NCBI GenBank assembly: GCA_028023455.1
Contig: JAQFVV010000012.1
Coordinates: forward strand, 6,052,499-6,116,498
Length of the DNA stretch: 64,000 bases
Origin: Epiperipatus broadwayi
Taxonomy: Eukaryota > Onychophora > Udeonychophora > Euonychophora > Peripatidae
Reading direction: 5' to 3'
Shown here in pieces: positions 23,843-37,588 of this stretch. The notes under the pieces are model-generated. The model saw nothing but the letters and a program-made list of their open reading frames with translations. It was not told the origin of the DNA and made no database searches. Numbering within the stretch: position 1 is the first letter of the stretch; every line of letters starts with the position of its first letter. Position numbers and translations under genes: made by a program.

Positions 23843-24950
23843 GGTGGTCCTTATTATATGCCAATGAATATTACGCAATATTTGAAAGTCTATGTCTATG
23901 CCCCCATCAAGAAAATAAAGGCAGATAAAGGTATTCATTAGTAAGGGAAATTATTACTCTAATTTTTTTACGAAAGAATGTGATATTTATTTTCACATTC
24001 GCAAATCCATTCATGAAGAGCAAGATACGTATTTTAGGGAATGACTTTAATCTTTATTGGAAAACTTATTTAATTAAATATAACTGAGAATTTGTTCGAC
24101 TTTAATTTAAATCACTTCATCACGAATTACAAGCATCGGAGCGGGCTTTACTGGAACAGAGAGGTAACGGTGCTGACGAATTATAAGCTATAAAATGAAA
24201 TTGAAAGACGATGGCTAGTCGATAATCGAAGTCCTATGGCAGCTTGCATCTGACAAGTCTTATGCCCTTTGACTAATATGAACAGGAGAGGAAGTGCTTT
24301 CTTCCTCGATAATTTAAAATAACAGAAATATGATCACCGACCAGCCTAACGGAGCGGAAGATTGCCCTACGTCAGCAACGTTTGAAGATGATGACTTGAT
24401 AGTCATCGTTTGAATACTAAAACCCCTATAGAATGCTCTACATGATGACTTGATCAAATTAATTAAAGTCAAACAAGCTTTTAACGAAAACTATTTTAAA
24501 GTATTTGTAAAATCATATTAATTATGCCCCAATCATCGTGCCCTTCCTGAATCTTAATAGAAAATAACAAAGTGGAATTAAAATATATTTAATCCTTTAT
24601 CGGCCCTTTTTGCAATAAAAACATTTTAAGATTATATTTGAATAAATAAATATTAGTGGAACGAGAAAATAGCGGTGGCATAGATTAGAAACGGAGCTAA
24701 TAATTTATTATTAGCCAATTATAAAAATAGTAAACATGTAATAATTTCTTTCGACTTGATGATTGATAGAACTTATAAATTTAGTTCTAATGGGCGAGAA
24801 CTACTATTAGATTTAATATTATATTTTCTACGTAAGGCAAATAGAACAAAGGAGTTTATCGAGTCGAAAGATTATTGGCATATAATTAAAATAACAACAT
24901 TAATAAATTACACAAATATATATATATAATATAATAAAGGAACCACCAAG
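23843..24950. mobile_element. Possible DNA transposon relic with imperfect inverted ends
   Basis: GGTGGTCCTTATTATATG at 23843 is the imperfect complement of ATATAATAAAGGAACCACC near 24932. Between them the sequence is less AT-rich than its surroundings and holds smaller inverted repeats, such as CTTTCGACTTGAT near 24748 against ATCGAGTCGAAAG near 24858. There is no transposase ORF and no confirmed TSD. Low confidence. Confidence 0.25.
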
Positions 24951-25126
24951 TAAGAAAAGAGAAAGTTAAAGACTAGAAGTTGAGAGAATTACGATATAAT
25001 AGCATAAATAAAAGTAAGTTTACACAGGGATTATTACACAGAGATTACGACATTTATAGAATGAAAAGAGCTCTTAAAGGGAGTGTAAAATAAAGTTCGG
25101 AAACTGGCCAGACGGTTTAGGGTTCA

Positions 25127-25327
25127 TTATGGAAATATATTACCCATTTCTTCCGGGGCTGGTTCCCTTAGGTTACACGTCCGAGTTGGTAAAATGTAGG
25201 CACCATTTGATTGATTACTTGAACAGCATTTTCTTTGATTTTGGCAGCCTGATTTGTCCGGAAAGAATTTAGCAGCTTCATTGAAGATTTCAGGGGACTT
25301 CAGGAACCGCAGCCAGATTCCTGACAT
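25127..25327 (-). pseudogene. Unidentified ORF relic
   Basis: A 66-codon ATG-initiated frame (starting MSGIWLRFLKSPEIF) of mixed composition. A second minus-strand frame of the same block reads AAKIKENAVQVINQMVPTF, so the coding-like signal spans two frames, as in a frameshifted gag- or transposase-like fossil. Family not recognised. Confidence 0.25.
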
Positions 25328-26240
25328 TTTAGCCCGTCACCATGATCGAAGCACTATTTAAATTTATCATATTGAAACGCACAGGATTCACTGCACCTCT
25401 CTGCAACAAAGATGGCCTCTCTTCTCCAAACTTTTCAGAGCTATATATATATATATATCTGTCCTCTGATGCCTTCAGGCTAGCACTTCTTTCATTATCA
25501 ATGTTTTTAGATTTACTGGTTGTTTTTAGATACATTCCTTCGATAAGGCTTTCAAACTCATTAACTTGAATTCATTTTCTAATTAGAAAATGAATTCTTA
25601 AAATCAGAAAATGATTTTAATTAGGAAATCCTTATCTTTTTTTCTAATTAATAAAACTTTAACTGTTGTTTTTGGAAAGGGAAAATCTGAAAGCTTATCA
25701 AAAGAATGTAGCTTTTAATCAATAAAACTTTAACAAATTATTTAAAAATAAAATCAAACATTCCCGATGCAATGAAACTTTTAAACAATTATATATATTT
25801 AAATATTTACAAATATATACGCACAATCCACACAGTTATAATATATAAATTCATGAATAATTCTATCATGAATTTATTAATAGAATTGATCAATTTAAAT
25901 CTGAAACTAATTAATTTTAATATGCATTTATGAAATAAGTTATTCTTTATGGAAATTAGCATGGATTGAACGTACAAAGCCCCATTGCATCGGAAATTTA
26001 AGGTTAGTACTAGGGTTTGAAGTGGGCTTATGACTAGATGTCATGAAGCTAGGATCGAACTCAGATCCGACTGCTTCATTATGGATGCAGTGATACTACT
26101 CAACTGTCTTTCACAACTGATGGATGGTAGTTAAAGAATAAAATACTACACTTATTATTTGTCTACATAACATCAGCATAAATTAAGAAAGATAATTTTT
26201 ATATATCAATTTAATTATAATTTTGTGAATATTATAATAT
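25328..26240. other. AT-rich DNA with a possible decayed SINE near 25985-26115
   Basis: On the minus strand, GAGTTCGATCCTAGC near 26048-26062 resembles a B box. No TSD or tail confirmed. The complementary ORFs at 25329-25569 contain an ATATAT run and are considered chance. Confidence 0.3.
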
Positions 26241-26248
26241 TCATGTCT

Positions 26249-26355
26249 GATTTGAAATACCAGGCACTCTTATGCCTGGAGCCTAATTGTAAATATAGGA
26301 GATTTGAACTCAGACTTTCAAGTCCCTTCACTATCCACACTCTCTCTCATACTAC
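26249..26355 (-). mobile_element. tRNA-like SINE of a second family, decayed
   Basis: Minus strand: GAGTTCAAATCTCC resembles a pol III B box and is followed by a tail containing GGCTCCAGGCATAAGAG. The tail part (26249-26304) is duplicated at 26696-26751. No clear A box or TSD, so the call rests on the B box and the existence of a second copy. Confidence 0.35.
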
Positions 26356-26695
26356 TGATACACATGACCACCTACATGCAGAAAAGATAAATAATCACCA
26401 ATATCCATATTTCGTGCTAAACCAGACTACCATCTCCCATACATATATATAATCAGTGCTCAGTTTATATTAAGATAGCAAGTCCTTACACTTTAAGGGA
26501 CAGGCTTCAACCTACTCCAACTCTTCAGCCATCCATTCCATTGAAAATATGATGATAGAATTCCCAAGTCCCATGCTGATGCCAATATTGGCATGCCCCT
26601 GTTGATCTCAAGTCACTCTGACCCCCTCATGTATAGAATAATATCCATTTAAATACATAGAAGAGGGATTGGCAGAATGCAGGCTTAATATAAAA

Positions 26696-26751
26696 GATTT
26701 GAAATACCAGGCACTCTTATACCTGGAGCCTAATTGTAAATATAGGGGATT
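26696..26751 (-). repeat. Second copy of the 26.25-kb SINE tail
   Basis: About 55 bp nearly identical to 26249-26304 (GATTTGAAATACCAGGCACT start, AATTGTAAATATAGG end). Confidence 0.85.
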
Positions 26752-27687
26752 CATGTTACTAATGTTTATATCAAAATACACAATTTAAAAATATTTCAAT
26801 TCTTTATCTTGTATTTTATAATAACGTAATATTTTATAGATGATCATGAAAATTGAACTTATTATGAACATTATAGTTTCAACCACATTTATAAGAAGTG
26901 GAATATGACATTCATGGTTGTCAATAAAAAAATTGGCCTTATAATTAAAATGATTTAAAAAAAAGATTTTTTTTTTTAAACAATAAGAGTCATGATCTCC
27001 AATTTCTTTTTTAGACAATTATATGTGAATTCATTTGATTAATAGACTAAAGTTAACTGTAGAAAAGTTAACTAGTGGTGTTGGGGTTGACATTATGAAA
27101 GAAAGAGTTTGTGCAAATTCTAGAATCTTTCTGCAATAATGTCAAAATAAGTAAAATGTAAATAAACTGAATTATTGAGTTAAACATAAAATTAAAAAAT
27201 AAAATTATAATTCTTCAAGATTATATGATAAATTCTAATAGTATCTATAAAAAGTAGTTGTTTTAATATAAATATAATAATTTGAAAATATTAAATAATG
27301 AATACAAAATACTTAAAAGAACAAAAAAAATTACTTTACCTATAATAGAATTATATTGGTTCAGTTAAAAAGAGAATTAAAAAAAGTTTGCTTACAAATA
27401 AAGATATAAAATATAATGATTTGGAAAACAATGTTATAAAATTAGAAATATTTATTTTATATACATATTATTAACACTTAAGCTAATTTTAAGCAATAAT
27501 ACAAGTTTAATTTGTATTCATGGGTTTAATCTTATGCTAATTAAATTAGTGAGCAGTGCATATCTTTATTGTTTACTCTTTTAAAAATAGATTTAAAAAA
27601 CAGATTGTGCCTCATTTATCAAAGAATCTCATACATAGTCAAAATAAGAGTCATAGATCACATGACCCTATCTCTTAAGCTTTTAAG
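26752..27687. other. AT-rich DNA, nothing recognised
   Basis: No gene or element ends identified. The minus ORF at 26785-27018 has no motif. Confidence 0.45.
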
Positions 27688-27782
27688 TTATAAACAATGA
27701 GGATTTCCAATTCCTCTACAAGCTCTGGCTAAGCATTTATCACAAAGCTTGTAGAGGAATTGGCAATCCTCATTGTTTATAA
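27688..27782. repeat. Near-perfect 37-bp-arm hairpin
   Basis: Arms 27688-27724 and 27746-27782 are complementary at 36 of 37 positions, with a 21-nt loop. The arms (CCAATTCCTCTACAAGCT inner end) do not match the hammerhead families closely. It could be a small MITE, a foldback or a hairpin RNA precursor. Confidence 0.85.
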
Positions 27783-27929
27783 TCTCATACATATATTTAT
27801 CTTTATTCAGTAACAGAGAATAATGACTTACTGAATATACATAAATTGGCATGTATGTACACATAATTCTAATTTTTAAAATGTAAAAAATTGATTTAAA
27901 AGTGTTATAATTTCATGTTTTATCAATAT

Positions 27930-28230
27930 ATTTTTTGCACTTATTTTCTTCTCTTTGTCATTCTTTATTTCTTTCTTTTTTTTATTTATATCCATATTTC
28001 TTTTCATTCTCTTTTGTATATTTTTTCTTTCATTTTTTTTATTTGATTTATTTTCTTCATTTTTTGCTTTCCTGTCTCTCCTTTATTCCTACTTTTTTCC
28101 TATTTTTCTTTTTTCACTTATGTTTGTATCTTTTTTTATTTTCTAATTTTTTTCTGTTTTCACTTTCTTGTTTTCAGTTTTTTTTTTATCCTCTCTAATT
28201 GTAGTAATTCAACTTTTGTTTTTTTCCCCC
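27930..28230 (+). repeat. 300-bp polypyrimidine (T-rich) tract
   Basis: Nearly pure T with scattered C, A and G. The overlapping F/L/S-rich ORFs here are composition artefacts. It may act as a long polypyrimidine tract for the acceptor at 28335. Confidence 0.8.
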
Positions 28231-28335
28231 CTAATTTATACAATTTATTGCTATATTAAAACTGTATTTGTATTTTAAGTTACTATAAAGTATTAATAAT
28301 ATTTATACTTTTTTGCCTTTTTTTTTTTTTTTTAG

Positions 28336-28369
28336 GAGTGAAGATGGCCCCGATATCACTAAAGAATAG
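28336..28369 (+). CDS. Possible last coding exon
   Basis: A strong acceptor (T18 then AG at 28334-28335) is followed by a short exon. In phase with the second base it reads SEDGPDITKE and a stop; another phase gives a different short ending. AATAAA near 28489 could be the poly-A signal. No upstream exon was identified, so this is speculative. Confidence 0.2.
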
Positions 28370-31300
28370 AAAATTTTATATTTCTAAATAGATTTTCATT
28401 GTTTTGTTTTTTTTTCTTTATTTATTTTTAAGCTACTTCTCTGTCATAGAGAATGTTAACGTTATATAGCTATTACAAAATATGACCCAAATAAAAGATG
28501 ACAAATACTTTCTTTAAATATACACATATAGATTTTAATTTGAAATCTTTTTTTTTTTTTAAATAACTAATTTTTTTTTTTTTTTGCCAGTTTATTTTCA
28601 AACATTCCACTGTTATGATCCTAATATTTTTGTTCAGTTTAAATTCTATTTTGATATACTGGCCTTAAAATCAGGTTGTTTTTAACGGTTCGAGCAAGAC
28701 AAGCTTCTGTCATCTTGTATTCAGATGCCGCTTAAGCCTTGCTATATACAGTAAAGCATTACTGTTATTCAAACAACATGTAGAAAATAAAACACAAGGA
28801 TTTTATAAAAGTTGAAAAACAAAGTAAACAGAAATAGATGTGTTGAAATTTTTTGATTTACTGTATATTCCAAGAATTTGCCCAGACAATGCTTTTGTAA
28901 AACAAAGTTTTAAAGAAACTTTTAAATAAAAATATAAAAAAAATCTCCATTTTGCATTAGAATTAAAAGATTTTTTTTTAAAAAAATAAATAAATAAAAT
29001 AAAATTAAAAATAATTAAAAAACATAACTTTTTTATATATTTAGGTTAATTAAGAGGGAAAATGTTAGTTTGATTAGTAGTGGTCAAGAAATAAATTAAT
29101 TAAATATGCATGAATGACAATAATTTGCTTTATAGTTATTAATAATACATAAACATCTAGAGTGATGGATTTAATGTGATTAAAGTGTGGATATAAGATA
29201 TAGTTTTTTTATAATAGTCTTATTATTGCTAAAAAATATATATATGCTTGATTTACTTTGATTGCTTAATCTTTTATATACCCTGGCATTATAGTACTGT
29301 TTTCTGTCACTGTTGCTAAACAATGTTAGAATGACTGCTGCGATAAAGATACACTTATAACTTAACTGCTCAATGTGATATGATATCTCCACTACTTGTA
29401 GTAAAGACTGCAGATTAAAAAAAATATTAATCATATTCTTTTTATTTTAATAGTCAGTGATTTGCATTCATTTACGCAACTTGGATTAATTCGGTATCTT
29501 TCTTCCCTATTTAAAAATAGTTAGGTATCCATTTATTTACTACACTGGTTGATTAGATGAGTTAGCTACCAGTAACTATACAAAATAAAAATCCTGCTTA
29601 TGGTCTAAAAAATGTTACAACATTCATCCAGCCTGGATTCAAATCTCAATCAAGAGTACAGCAGATGAATATGCTTTCTAACATGTCACAAGCTTTTTAT
29701 TATTATTTAAATTCTTTCTCATGTATAAAATAAAAGACAAATCTAAATTTCTTGAAGTCAAAATATCTCACCCTACTGAAATGGGAGAGTGTTTCAATTC
29801 AAACTTTAACCTGTTTAATACCATTGCTTTAGAAAAAGTAAAACATTATACTAGATGACATGTGTCCATTGCAAAAATAACTAATGTGAAATAGATAAAC
29901 CATATTCTAATTTCATTTTCAAAGTTGTTACATCCAAAACTAGACATTTTTTATTGACGGAAATATATCTCTAACAAAAATTATTAATTATAGCAAGCCT
30001 TGTTCAAATATTATATATATATATAGTAATATGAAAATATATCTTGGCAAATTCTAAAAATAATATTTAGTTATTACTGAATGATTGATATTTATTTTTG
30101 TATATAATACTTCTTCTGTAAAATAATATATTTAAAACAACCAATTATTATATTTTATTTATATTATATATATAACCTTATAATTTCTTATGCAGGAAAT
30201 ACTTTTATGGAGTCAAACATTTCTTCTGATTTTTTTAAACGATTTTTTTACTCTGCAACAACTAACTTTTCTCTATTTTTGTTACTACTTGTGGAGAGTT
30301 TCTAGATTAGGTTTTGCTGATCAGAGTGTTCATTAAAGCTATTGTATCTGTCCTTTTTTTTAAATTATTTGTTGTTCCATGATTGTTTTCCTACAAAAGT
30401 AGAGCAATCAAAATACTTTATCATAGGTGTCACTGCTTACTCAATTTCTCTCAGTTTTCTAATATTTTATATTAAATCTATATTATAACTATTAATGTTG
30501 AGGTATGCACTTTCCTGATATTTAAAAAAAAAAAAATGAACGTTTATATATATGCCGATTTTCTGTTTAGGAGTAAATTTACATTTCTAATCAATAGAGT
30601 ATTATAAAAAAAATAGCAATATGTGTGAGTAGCCATGGCATATATTACTTCTTAATATACAATTTATTTCTATTTTTAAAAAGAAGTTATGTAAAAAAGA
30701 AATACAATAGAATAATTTTTTTGTCTTGAAAAAGCACTTAATTTTTTTCTGTTTTCTAGCAAATACAACAATTATAGATTCACTAAAAATGTCATGCGCA
30801 CTAACAACAAATAATTATAAAAACTTTCATTCCATTTTTGAATCTATGCTTATTGCGAATGTGAGTAATCACATACTTTTTGTATTACTCATTCATAGGC
30901 ATTATTAATTTGCAGCTTGTTAGTTTATATGTGTGTGAATACATATATATGTGAATGTGTACTTATATATATATTCTCAACTATATGAATTTATTTGTTG
31001 CGGATTTTTTGAATGTAACATATTTTTAAGTTTTCAACCAATCTATTAACCTTTAGAGTTTTATGAAGAAAAAAATGAATACTTATTCATAAATAATAAT
31101 ACAAAAAATGCTTCTTATTAGCAATTTTTTTCTTTATTTTGAATTGGTTTAATACATAGAAGTTTTTCCTCTTTATTTTTATTTATTTTCTTTTTTGTTC
31201 CATTAATTATCATTTGCAATATATGTATGTGTGTGTGTAGATAGCATAACTTTTATATAGCCAAAAGATTTTTCTATAGTCCTCTAAAAGGGATTACTCA

Positions 31301-32835
31301 TCAGAATTAGCAATTTCCAGGTACTGAGGGTTTTAGTAGTTTAGACCTTGTGATATACCATAGCTAAGAATAATTGAATATGTATTTAATAATAATTTTA
31401 AATAGATTTTCTCTAGTGATTGGTAATATGATCAATACTAAGTCTATTTGTAATCTGAAAAAAAAGACAAATTGCATGCAGTCCATAATTAAACATTAGT
31501 CATGAATATTGCAGACATATATGCTACGAACTACATTATGAAACCTTTTTATATATTTATAGACAAATGATCTTTAAAAACTGTTCTGTACTGTGAAAAA
31601 TTTATGTTCTAGACTAAAAAGTCTATTAATGTTGACAATTACACAAATATATCTTAGCCCTATTAAATTGTTATATATGTATGTTTGGGTACAATTTGTT
31701 GAATACATACTGAATGTTCTCTCTTAAAAGATAATGTCATCCTTTCAACAGTGTTATTAGACACATTTTTCATAATATCTTTATATGAATGACTCATGAT
31801 GAAGTGATTAATACATAGCTGCCATCACATGATCTGGCATTCAACTCCAGAATAGATATGGAACATTTTTATTTAGGTAAAAGGAAATTTATCAAAAAAA
31901 TTTTTAGAATTTTTATGGGCAAGCAAGCTTCCAAAATTGTTTGTAATCTAAATGTATAAACTAAATATCTAGGTCAACATATATTAGATGTCTCAATATT
32001 AAGACCATAAACAAAAAGACAATTGTAGAATATTTATTGCATCACTGACAATAGTTAATTATACAGATGCATTATAACCTAAATAGTAATGGTACTATCA
32101 TCACTTCATTTTTATAATGATGCAAGTTATCTATGTTGTTATTTGATTGAAGGAAACTTGTAACTCATTTGATAAATCTAGGAGTGTTTACACAATGAAT
32201 TATATACATATTTAAATATGAGGAAAAATATGGTAAAAGTTTACATTAAATAAGTGAATAGAGAATATAATTGCATTTAGAAGAATGGATTATATGTTCC
32301 TTAACATTATTGTAATATAAGTTTTGAGAAATACTTGCAGGCTCTAAAAAGACTATATATGAGCTAAATAATTAATATACAATAGGTTCCTGTTTATAAA
32401 AATATTACAATCCTGAAATATCACTTCATTTATTCTCTTATGGGCATTAAATATTAAAATTTGAGATAAGCTAGTTATTTGAAATATTGCACAATTAGTA
32501 AATTTTATATGGATCACATATAGTTTTAATCAAGATATTTAATTGTTGAATGTTTAATTACAAGTAAAAGATAATATGAAAAATGTGCATGGATTTAATT
32601 TTTTTTTTTTTTTTTTACGATATACGTAAACACGCTATTCACACACATTCTAGATTATTAATTTGAAGATTAATAATAATATTTAAAATAGACTAAAATA
32701 TTAGATTTAATACTATTCTTGTAATCGCGACTGTTTAATTACGATTTTAAAAGTCTAGATTAATCCTAAAATATAACAATTCAATGTTTGACACAAGTCT
32801 TTGAAAGTTTAAAAACAAAATAGATGGCAGCACTA
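28370..32835. other. AT-rich DNA, nothing recognised
   Basis: No genes or element termini found over 4.4 kb. Isolated ORFs at 29180-29434 and 30726-30908 lack motifs. GGATTCAAATCTC near 29633 resembles a B box and may be a SINE remnant. Confidence 0.45.
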
Positions 32836-32922
32836 TTCATTGATCGAATTTGTTTAAGGAGAAGCCACATTACATTACATCACATCACATTGTTAAAGCG
32901 CTACATAAATAAATAACTCGTT
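32836..32922. repeat. LINE-type 3' tail with pentamer repeat
   Basis: ATTACATTACATCACATCAC pentamers, preceded by GTTTAAGGAGAAG and followed by GCGCTACATAAATAAATA. The last string resembles the conserved 3' end of L2/CR1-like LINEs and SINEs that borrow it. The GTTTAAGGAGAAG-plus-pentamer part also occurs inverted at 20.87 kb. Confidence 0.45.
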
Positions 32923-35900
32923 AAAGAATTTTAGTAAAAGTTTAATTTTATTTTATTAAATAAAGTGCAATATAATGTTTTATAATGTCTAATTTTATTC
33001 TTTTAGCAAATAATTAATATATATTGCTTACACAGATGAAAACTTGAAAAAAATTGGACAGGAAGTAATACAGGTTAAAATGTATATATTCTTTGAAAGT
33101 TTATATATTGTTTACAAAGATTAGTTATTGTTATGTATGAAACAATATATGTATTGCGATTATATTTAAAATTACGTTATTATTAAATAGAGCTAGAATA
33201 GCATTTATATAACGCACAATTAAGGTCATATAGAATTAAAAAAGTGTTTTATATGATCTTATAAGTTCACTTTTATTTAAGATAAAATATATAAAGAGAA
33301 AAAGTATTTAGAAACAATGAAAAATACTCATTATTTCTCTTATATTAATATAGACGAATTTTTTAATGTGCCCAATAAGTCCAGTAAAAGAGAAAAATCA
33401 ACAAAGATTATTTTTGAGACTTCTATAAATCTAGCAGTTAGGGCATTGTTTCCACTATATGTTGAATTTCATATTAATCCTATTTGCTTAAAATTTGTTA
33501 TACATCTGTTTGTATAACTCTGTAATTGGCCTAGAATATGAATGAAATCTATTAAACTTTTCAGTTGTTTCTGTGAAATTAGGATTCATTTTTTATTTGG
33601 AATTATCCATCATGATTAGAGAACATCCTGATCTTCTAAAACATTCTTTAGCACTTTGATATACATGATGAACAGTTTTAGTGCAGTTATGTCACATTTG
33701 TAATTGTTTTGCCGTCTGAGCTCCTAATAATTCAAATAATATAACCCAACTGCTATTTTTATAAACGCAATGAGAAAGATTTATTAGCATATAAATATGC
33801 TAATATATTTGAAGTGATTTATTAATTAATATTCGTTTTTAAAAACAATAACATATGTTGAATTATCTAAATTTTAGTGAACAATAACAGTTTCAATCCA
33901 AATGGCATTTTTATATTTGCAGCTTTTTTGTATATAATAATAGAGTGCAAATTTTAAAAATTAAGTTCTATTTAAAAAAAAAACCAGATTATTAAATATA
34001 TATTTTTAATAAATTATTAATATATAATTTTTTTTAAATAAATAAGTGGTGCATTACTGTAATAATGAATAATTCGCTATTAATATATATATATTTATAA
34101 TGAATTTTGTATGTATACCCAGTAAGTTGCTAAAACTCTTATCGTCTAGCAGTTGACTAGCCTGTGAAAATTGCTTTTCTATTATCATTTCATTTGGGGG
34201 CGAGGATTGCTGTATTATTGTAGTGAGGATTTTAAAGTTTATTTTATTTACCTGTACTTATGTACTTGTATTGCATATACAACTTTATATACATTTAATA
34301 ACTTTATGAAGTAGCAGATACAGTGTTATTTTAGCATTCTATGACTTGGGATTTAAAACTCAGAGAAAAAATAAAAAGTTTTCAAATAACTCAAAATTTT
34401 CCAATAAATTCAGATTTCCCCCCCCAAATAATTGGTGGCAGCCAAATCAGTTATTCATATAGTAATAGTAGATATTATTTGTTGGAGAGTAAAATAACAA
34501 AAAAACAAATAGATATGTGTGTCCATTTTGTATTTTTTTGGCAGTCATAAAGAAGTATGGGAGAGGCTTTGCACTACAATGGGCTATTTAGTTTGTACTA
34601 TATAAGCATAGTCACTGTTTGTATGTACAGTAAGTATATGCATCTTGGCAATGTGTTCTCTCACTAATTATATATTTAAACATATAATGGCTGCCATTCT
34701 TTGTAGGTATATTAGTGATTAAATAATACTTAAGCTTAAGAATATTTCTTGATTTGGAGAGTACTTTTTGTTTAGCTATTTAAAAATTAAACTTGTTATA
34801 AAATATTTTTCATTCTTCCTTAACTTCCAAATTACATTTTGTGGAAGTATTTGTACAAATATAACATTCTTGACTTTTGTAAAAAGTGTTATTATTTCAA
34901 GAAACGAAAATGGAGATTTTTTTCTTAATAAAAAAAAAAAAAAATTAGATTTTATATTTAAAATATTTGAAAGTACTTATTACATAGTTGATGATAAATT
35001 AGTTACTTTTTTTTTCAAATTACTATAAACATTATTTTATTTGAGTCTTTCTGATTAGACTTTATTCAATTTAGGTTTTATATTATATATACCATAAATA
35101 TACATGTAAAACAATATTTGTGAATAATTTTAATTATACCCTCCACTGGTTTACTCATTTTTATATAAATTTATTTTTAAAAGTACTAAAACTTGTATTA
35201 TTGTTTTTGTGGGAATCACGGTCAAATAAGTCTATAGATTTGAAGATAATATTTTATATCAAACCTGTTGCGAAGAATTCGGCTATTCTTTACCATTCCA
35301 ATAATACTTTGTATTAGAATGTATTCCATATTTTGTGATCGGATTTATTTTTCACAAATATCCATAAGCTTTTGTAATAGAATTTTTTTGGATATGTTAC
35401 ATCATTTTTTATTTTGTTTTATTTTAATTTTAATGTCAGTTTATTTGTTGTACATAAATGGCTTATCCACTGTAAATACGATGTACCATATTTATTATGG
35501 TTTCTGTTGACAGTTAACAGCTTTATTATTATCCTGTTTGGACATTATTGTTACTAATCTCCATTTTGCTAATAATCCCTTCCTAGAGCTTGCATAACAT
35601 GGTAGAGGATGAAGTAATAAAATATTGTTTAAAATAGGAGTTATAATTGGTTGTCTGTAAGATGAAATAAAAAAGATAATAGCAGTAATTAAACTGCTAA
35701 ACTTAACAGCTTTGAGTTAGCATTTATGTATGTAAACTTGTGATGTTTTCAATAAAACCCTTTATAAAAAAAAAAATTGTAATAATTTATTTAATAACAT
35801 ACACCATTTCAGGTAAAATATCACTAATTCGAACAGATCCAAAGAAAATTTCAGACGTTACATTAGTTTATACTTGCAGTTCAAACAAAATTAAAGGGAT

Positions 35901-36260
35901 AAATTCAATAAATATAAATCATTTCCTATTTCATTTAATGTAATGATAGAGTAGTGAATTGTGGATTTCTAAAGTCCATTGTTTGGACTCCAGTTCTATC
36001 TATAATGCTTAAACATCTTATCAGCTTCAAGGAAATAAAATATGATTACTTTTTTTAATTAATATTATATTTTTAATGGTTTTTTTTTAAACTTTCAAGA
36101 GAATTTTGATTTATAAAGATAGGTTAAAAGATCTATTCTTGAAATTTGAAAAATTCATAAATCTGAAAAATCTTGGGTCAGGAGTTTTGAAATCATGTTA
36201 TTTCATTTGTATTATATTTATTACTTGTATATTTAAACAATGCCATAAAATGTAACACAA
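32923..36260. other. AT-rich DNA, nothing recognised
   Basis: Several short ORFs (33317, 34341, 34768, 35120, 35268, 35740) are F/I/N/K-rich, have no motif and overlap poly-A or poly-T runs; they are treated as chance. Confidence 0.45.
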
Positions 36261-36302
36261 GTCAAGCGTTGGTGGCCTACCGGTTAGCATAGCTGCCTTC
36301 CA
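36261..36302 (+). mobile_element. tRNA-derived SINE, 3'-truncated fragment (copy 3)
   Basis: The first 40 bp of the SINE (GTCAAGCGTTGGTGGCCTAC through AGCTGCCTTC), including the A-box region. B box and tail are missing. Confidence 0.8.
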
Positions 36303-37406
36303 CAATTTTTTTAAATATATAAAACTTAAACAAAAACAAATTTAGTTTAGATCAATTTTACCTATAATTTAGTCTTTCTATTATTTTTTTAAACAACTCA
36401 ATAACTATTTCCATATCAACAGTAGATCTTAAAAAAGACATCATTGATATAACAAAAAGTATGTTTACGTCTCTATATTTGAATGATCACTGCTCAATAT
36501 ATTAAATAGAATAGGTAAAAGAACAGAATCTGGGCTGATAATTCTATAATATTTTGTACCTACAAGGATTATTATTTGGTGTCATTTGAAATTTTTTTAT
36601 TGGAAAACAATCTGTCAAGCAAATTTATGGTTTTTCTGCATTTAAGAATTTTAGAAACCTTTGGAAGATCATTTTCACAAAATCATAAACTAAAAATTTG
36701 ATCAAGAAAAGTAGCACCAGATTCTATTTTACTTTAAATGCCCATTACAGTGTAAGTTGTTAAAGATAAAAATTGTTTATAGTAGCTAATTTCTCATCTA
36801 CTTCTTGCCTTTCCTATAAATGGATATCTCTCATCTAGTGGCAAAATACTTATTATTATGAGTTTTTCAATTATCTTGTAGGAGACATATGATAATATTA
36901 AAGGGCAATAATTTTTTTAGATCATTCTCGAATTTATTTATTTTCAAGCCTGTTGCAGTTTTATTTTTATAACCAATTTTTGGAATAGTTTCCATATCAA
37001 TATAGCAAAATAGTTTTGAAACCATGTACTGCCTTTAGAACATAATTTTTTAAAAACCTTTGGAGTATGCTACTCAAGAATCTTTCCTAGTTTAAGATAA
37101 TCAAATACAAGTTCATCACTATCATTTGATTAGATTGATATTGGAGGAACATGGTGAGAAAAAGCTTGCAATTCTGTTTTAGTGACACTTTTCTATCAAT
37201 CTTAGGTTTAGGAGATTGATATATAAGATTAGCTCTTTAATAAGTAGTGACAGCATTAATTCTTTTAATTGTGAGTCTAAAACTCAAATTTAAAAATTAT
37301 AAGACCTTTTGATTAGATCTTTCATTAAAGTTTTGATTTCCACAACCTTTTTTTTTAGCATCAACCAATGATTTTATAAATTTGTTGGCAATTTCTGAAT
37401 ATTATG
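36303..37406. other. AT-rich DNA, nothing recognised
   Basis: No gene or element ends identified. Confidence 0.45.
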
Positions 37407-37555
37407 TATACAGATAATAAACCACTAAACATCACATGATCACTATCTCATACTAGCACATAATTGTTATTAAACAATTCAAAACAAAGCAAAACTCTCC
37501 ATATAGTAGTGCCATCTTGTGCTAACAAGAGCAATCAACGGATGCCATATGGGTT

Positions 37556-37588
37556 CTGAATTGAGTTTAGACCCATATGACTATATAA
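37556..37588 (+). promoter_or_regulatory. Promoter-like module of E37 unit 1
   Basis: A near-palindrome CTGAATTGAGTTTAG (37556-37570) and a TATATAA box at 37582-37588, about 135 bp upstream of the hammerhead. The pair is conserved in unit 2 and in copies at 13.3, 48.1 and 52.1 kb, including both subfamilies. Conservation across subfamilies suggests function, probably transcription initiation. Confidence 0.5.

Noticed and set aside
26225-26452. 75-codon plus-strand ORF
   Set aside because: Overlaps the antisense of a SINE-like repeat duplicated nearby.
26565-26610. Palindromic GCCAATATTGGC with an adjacent CTGATG
   Set aside because: Short palindrome without hammerhead core or a second copy; probably chance.
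27935-28198. 87-codon F/L/S-rich ORF resembling a multi-pass membrane protein
   Set aside because: It is a translated poly-T tract, open in more than one frame.
34768-35028. 86-codon ORF with hydrophobic stretches
   Set aside because: Composition matches translated AT-rich DNA (F, I, K, N), includes a poly-A-encoded lysine run and has no splice or promoter context.
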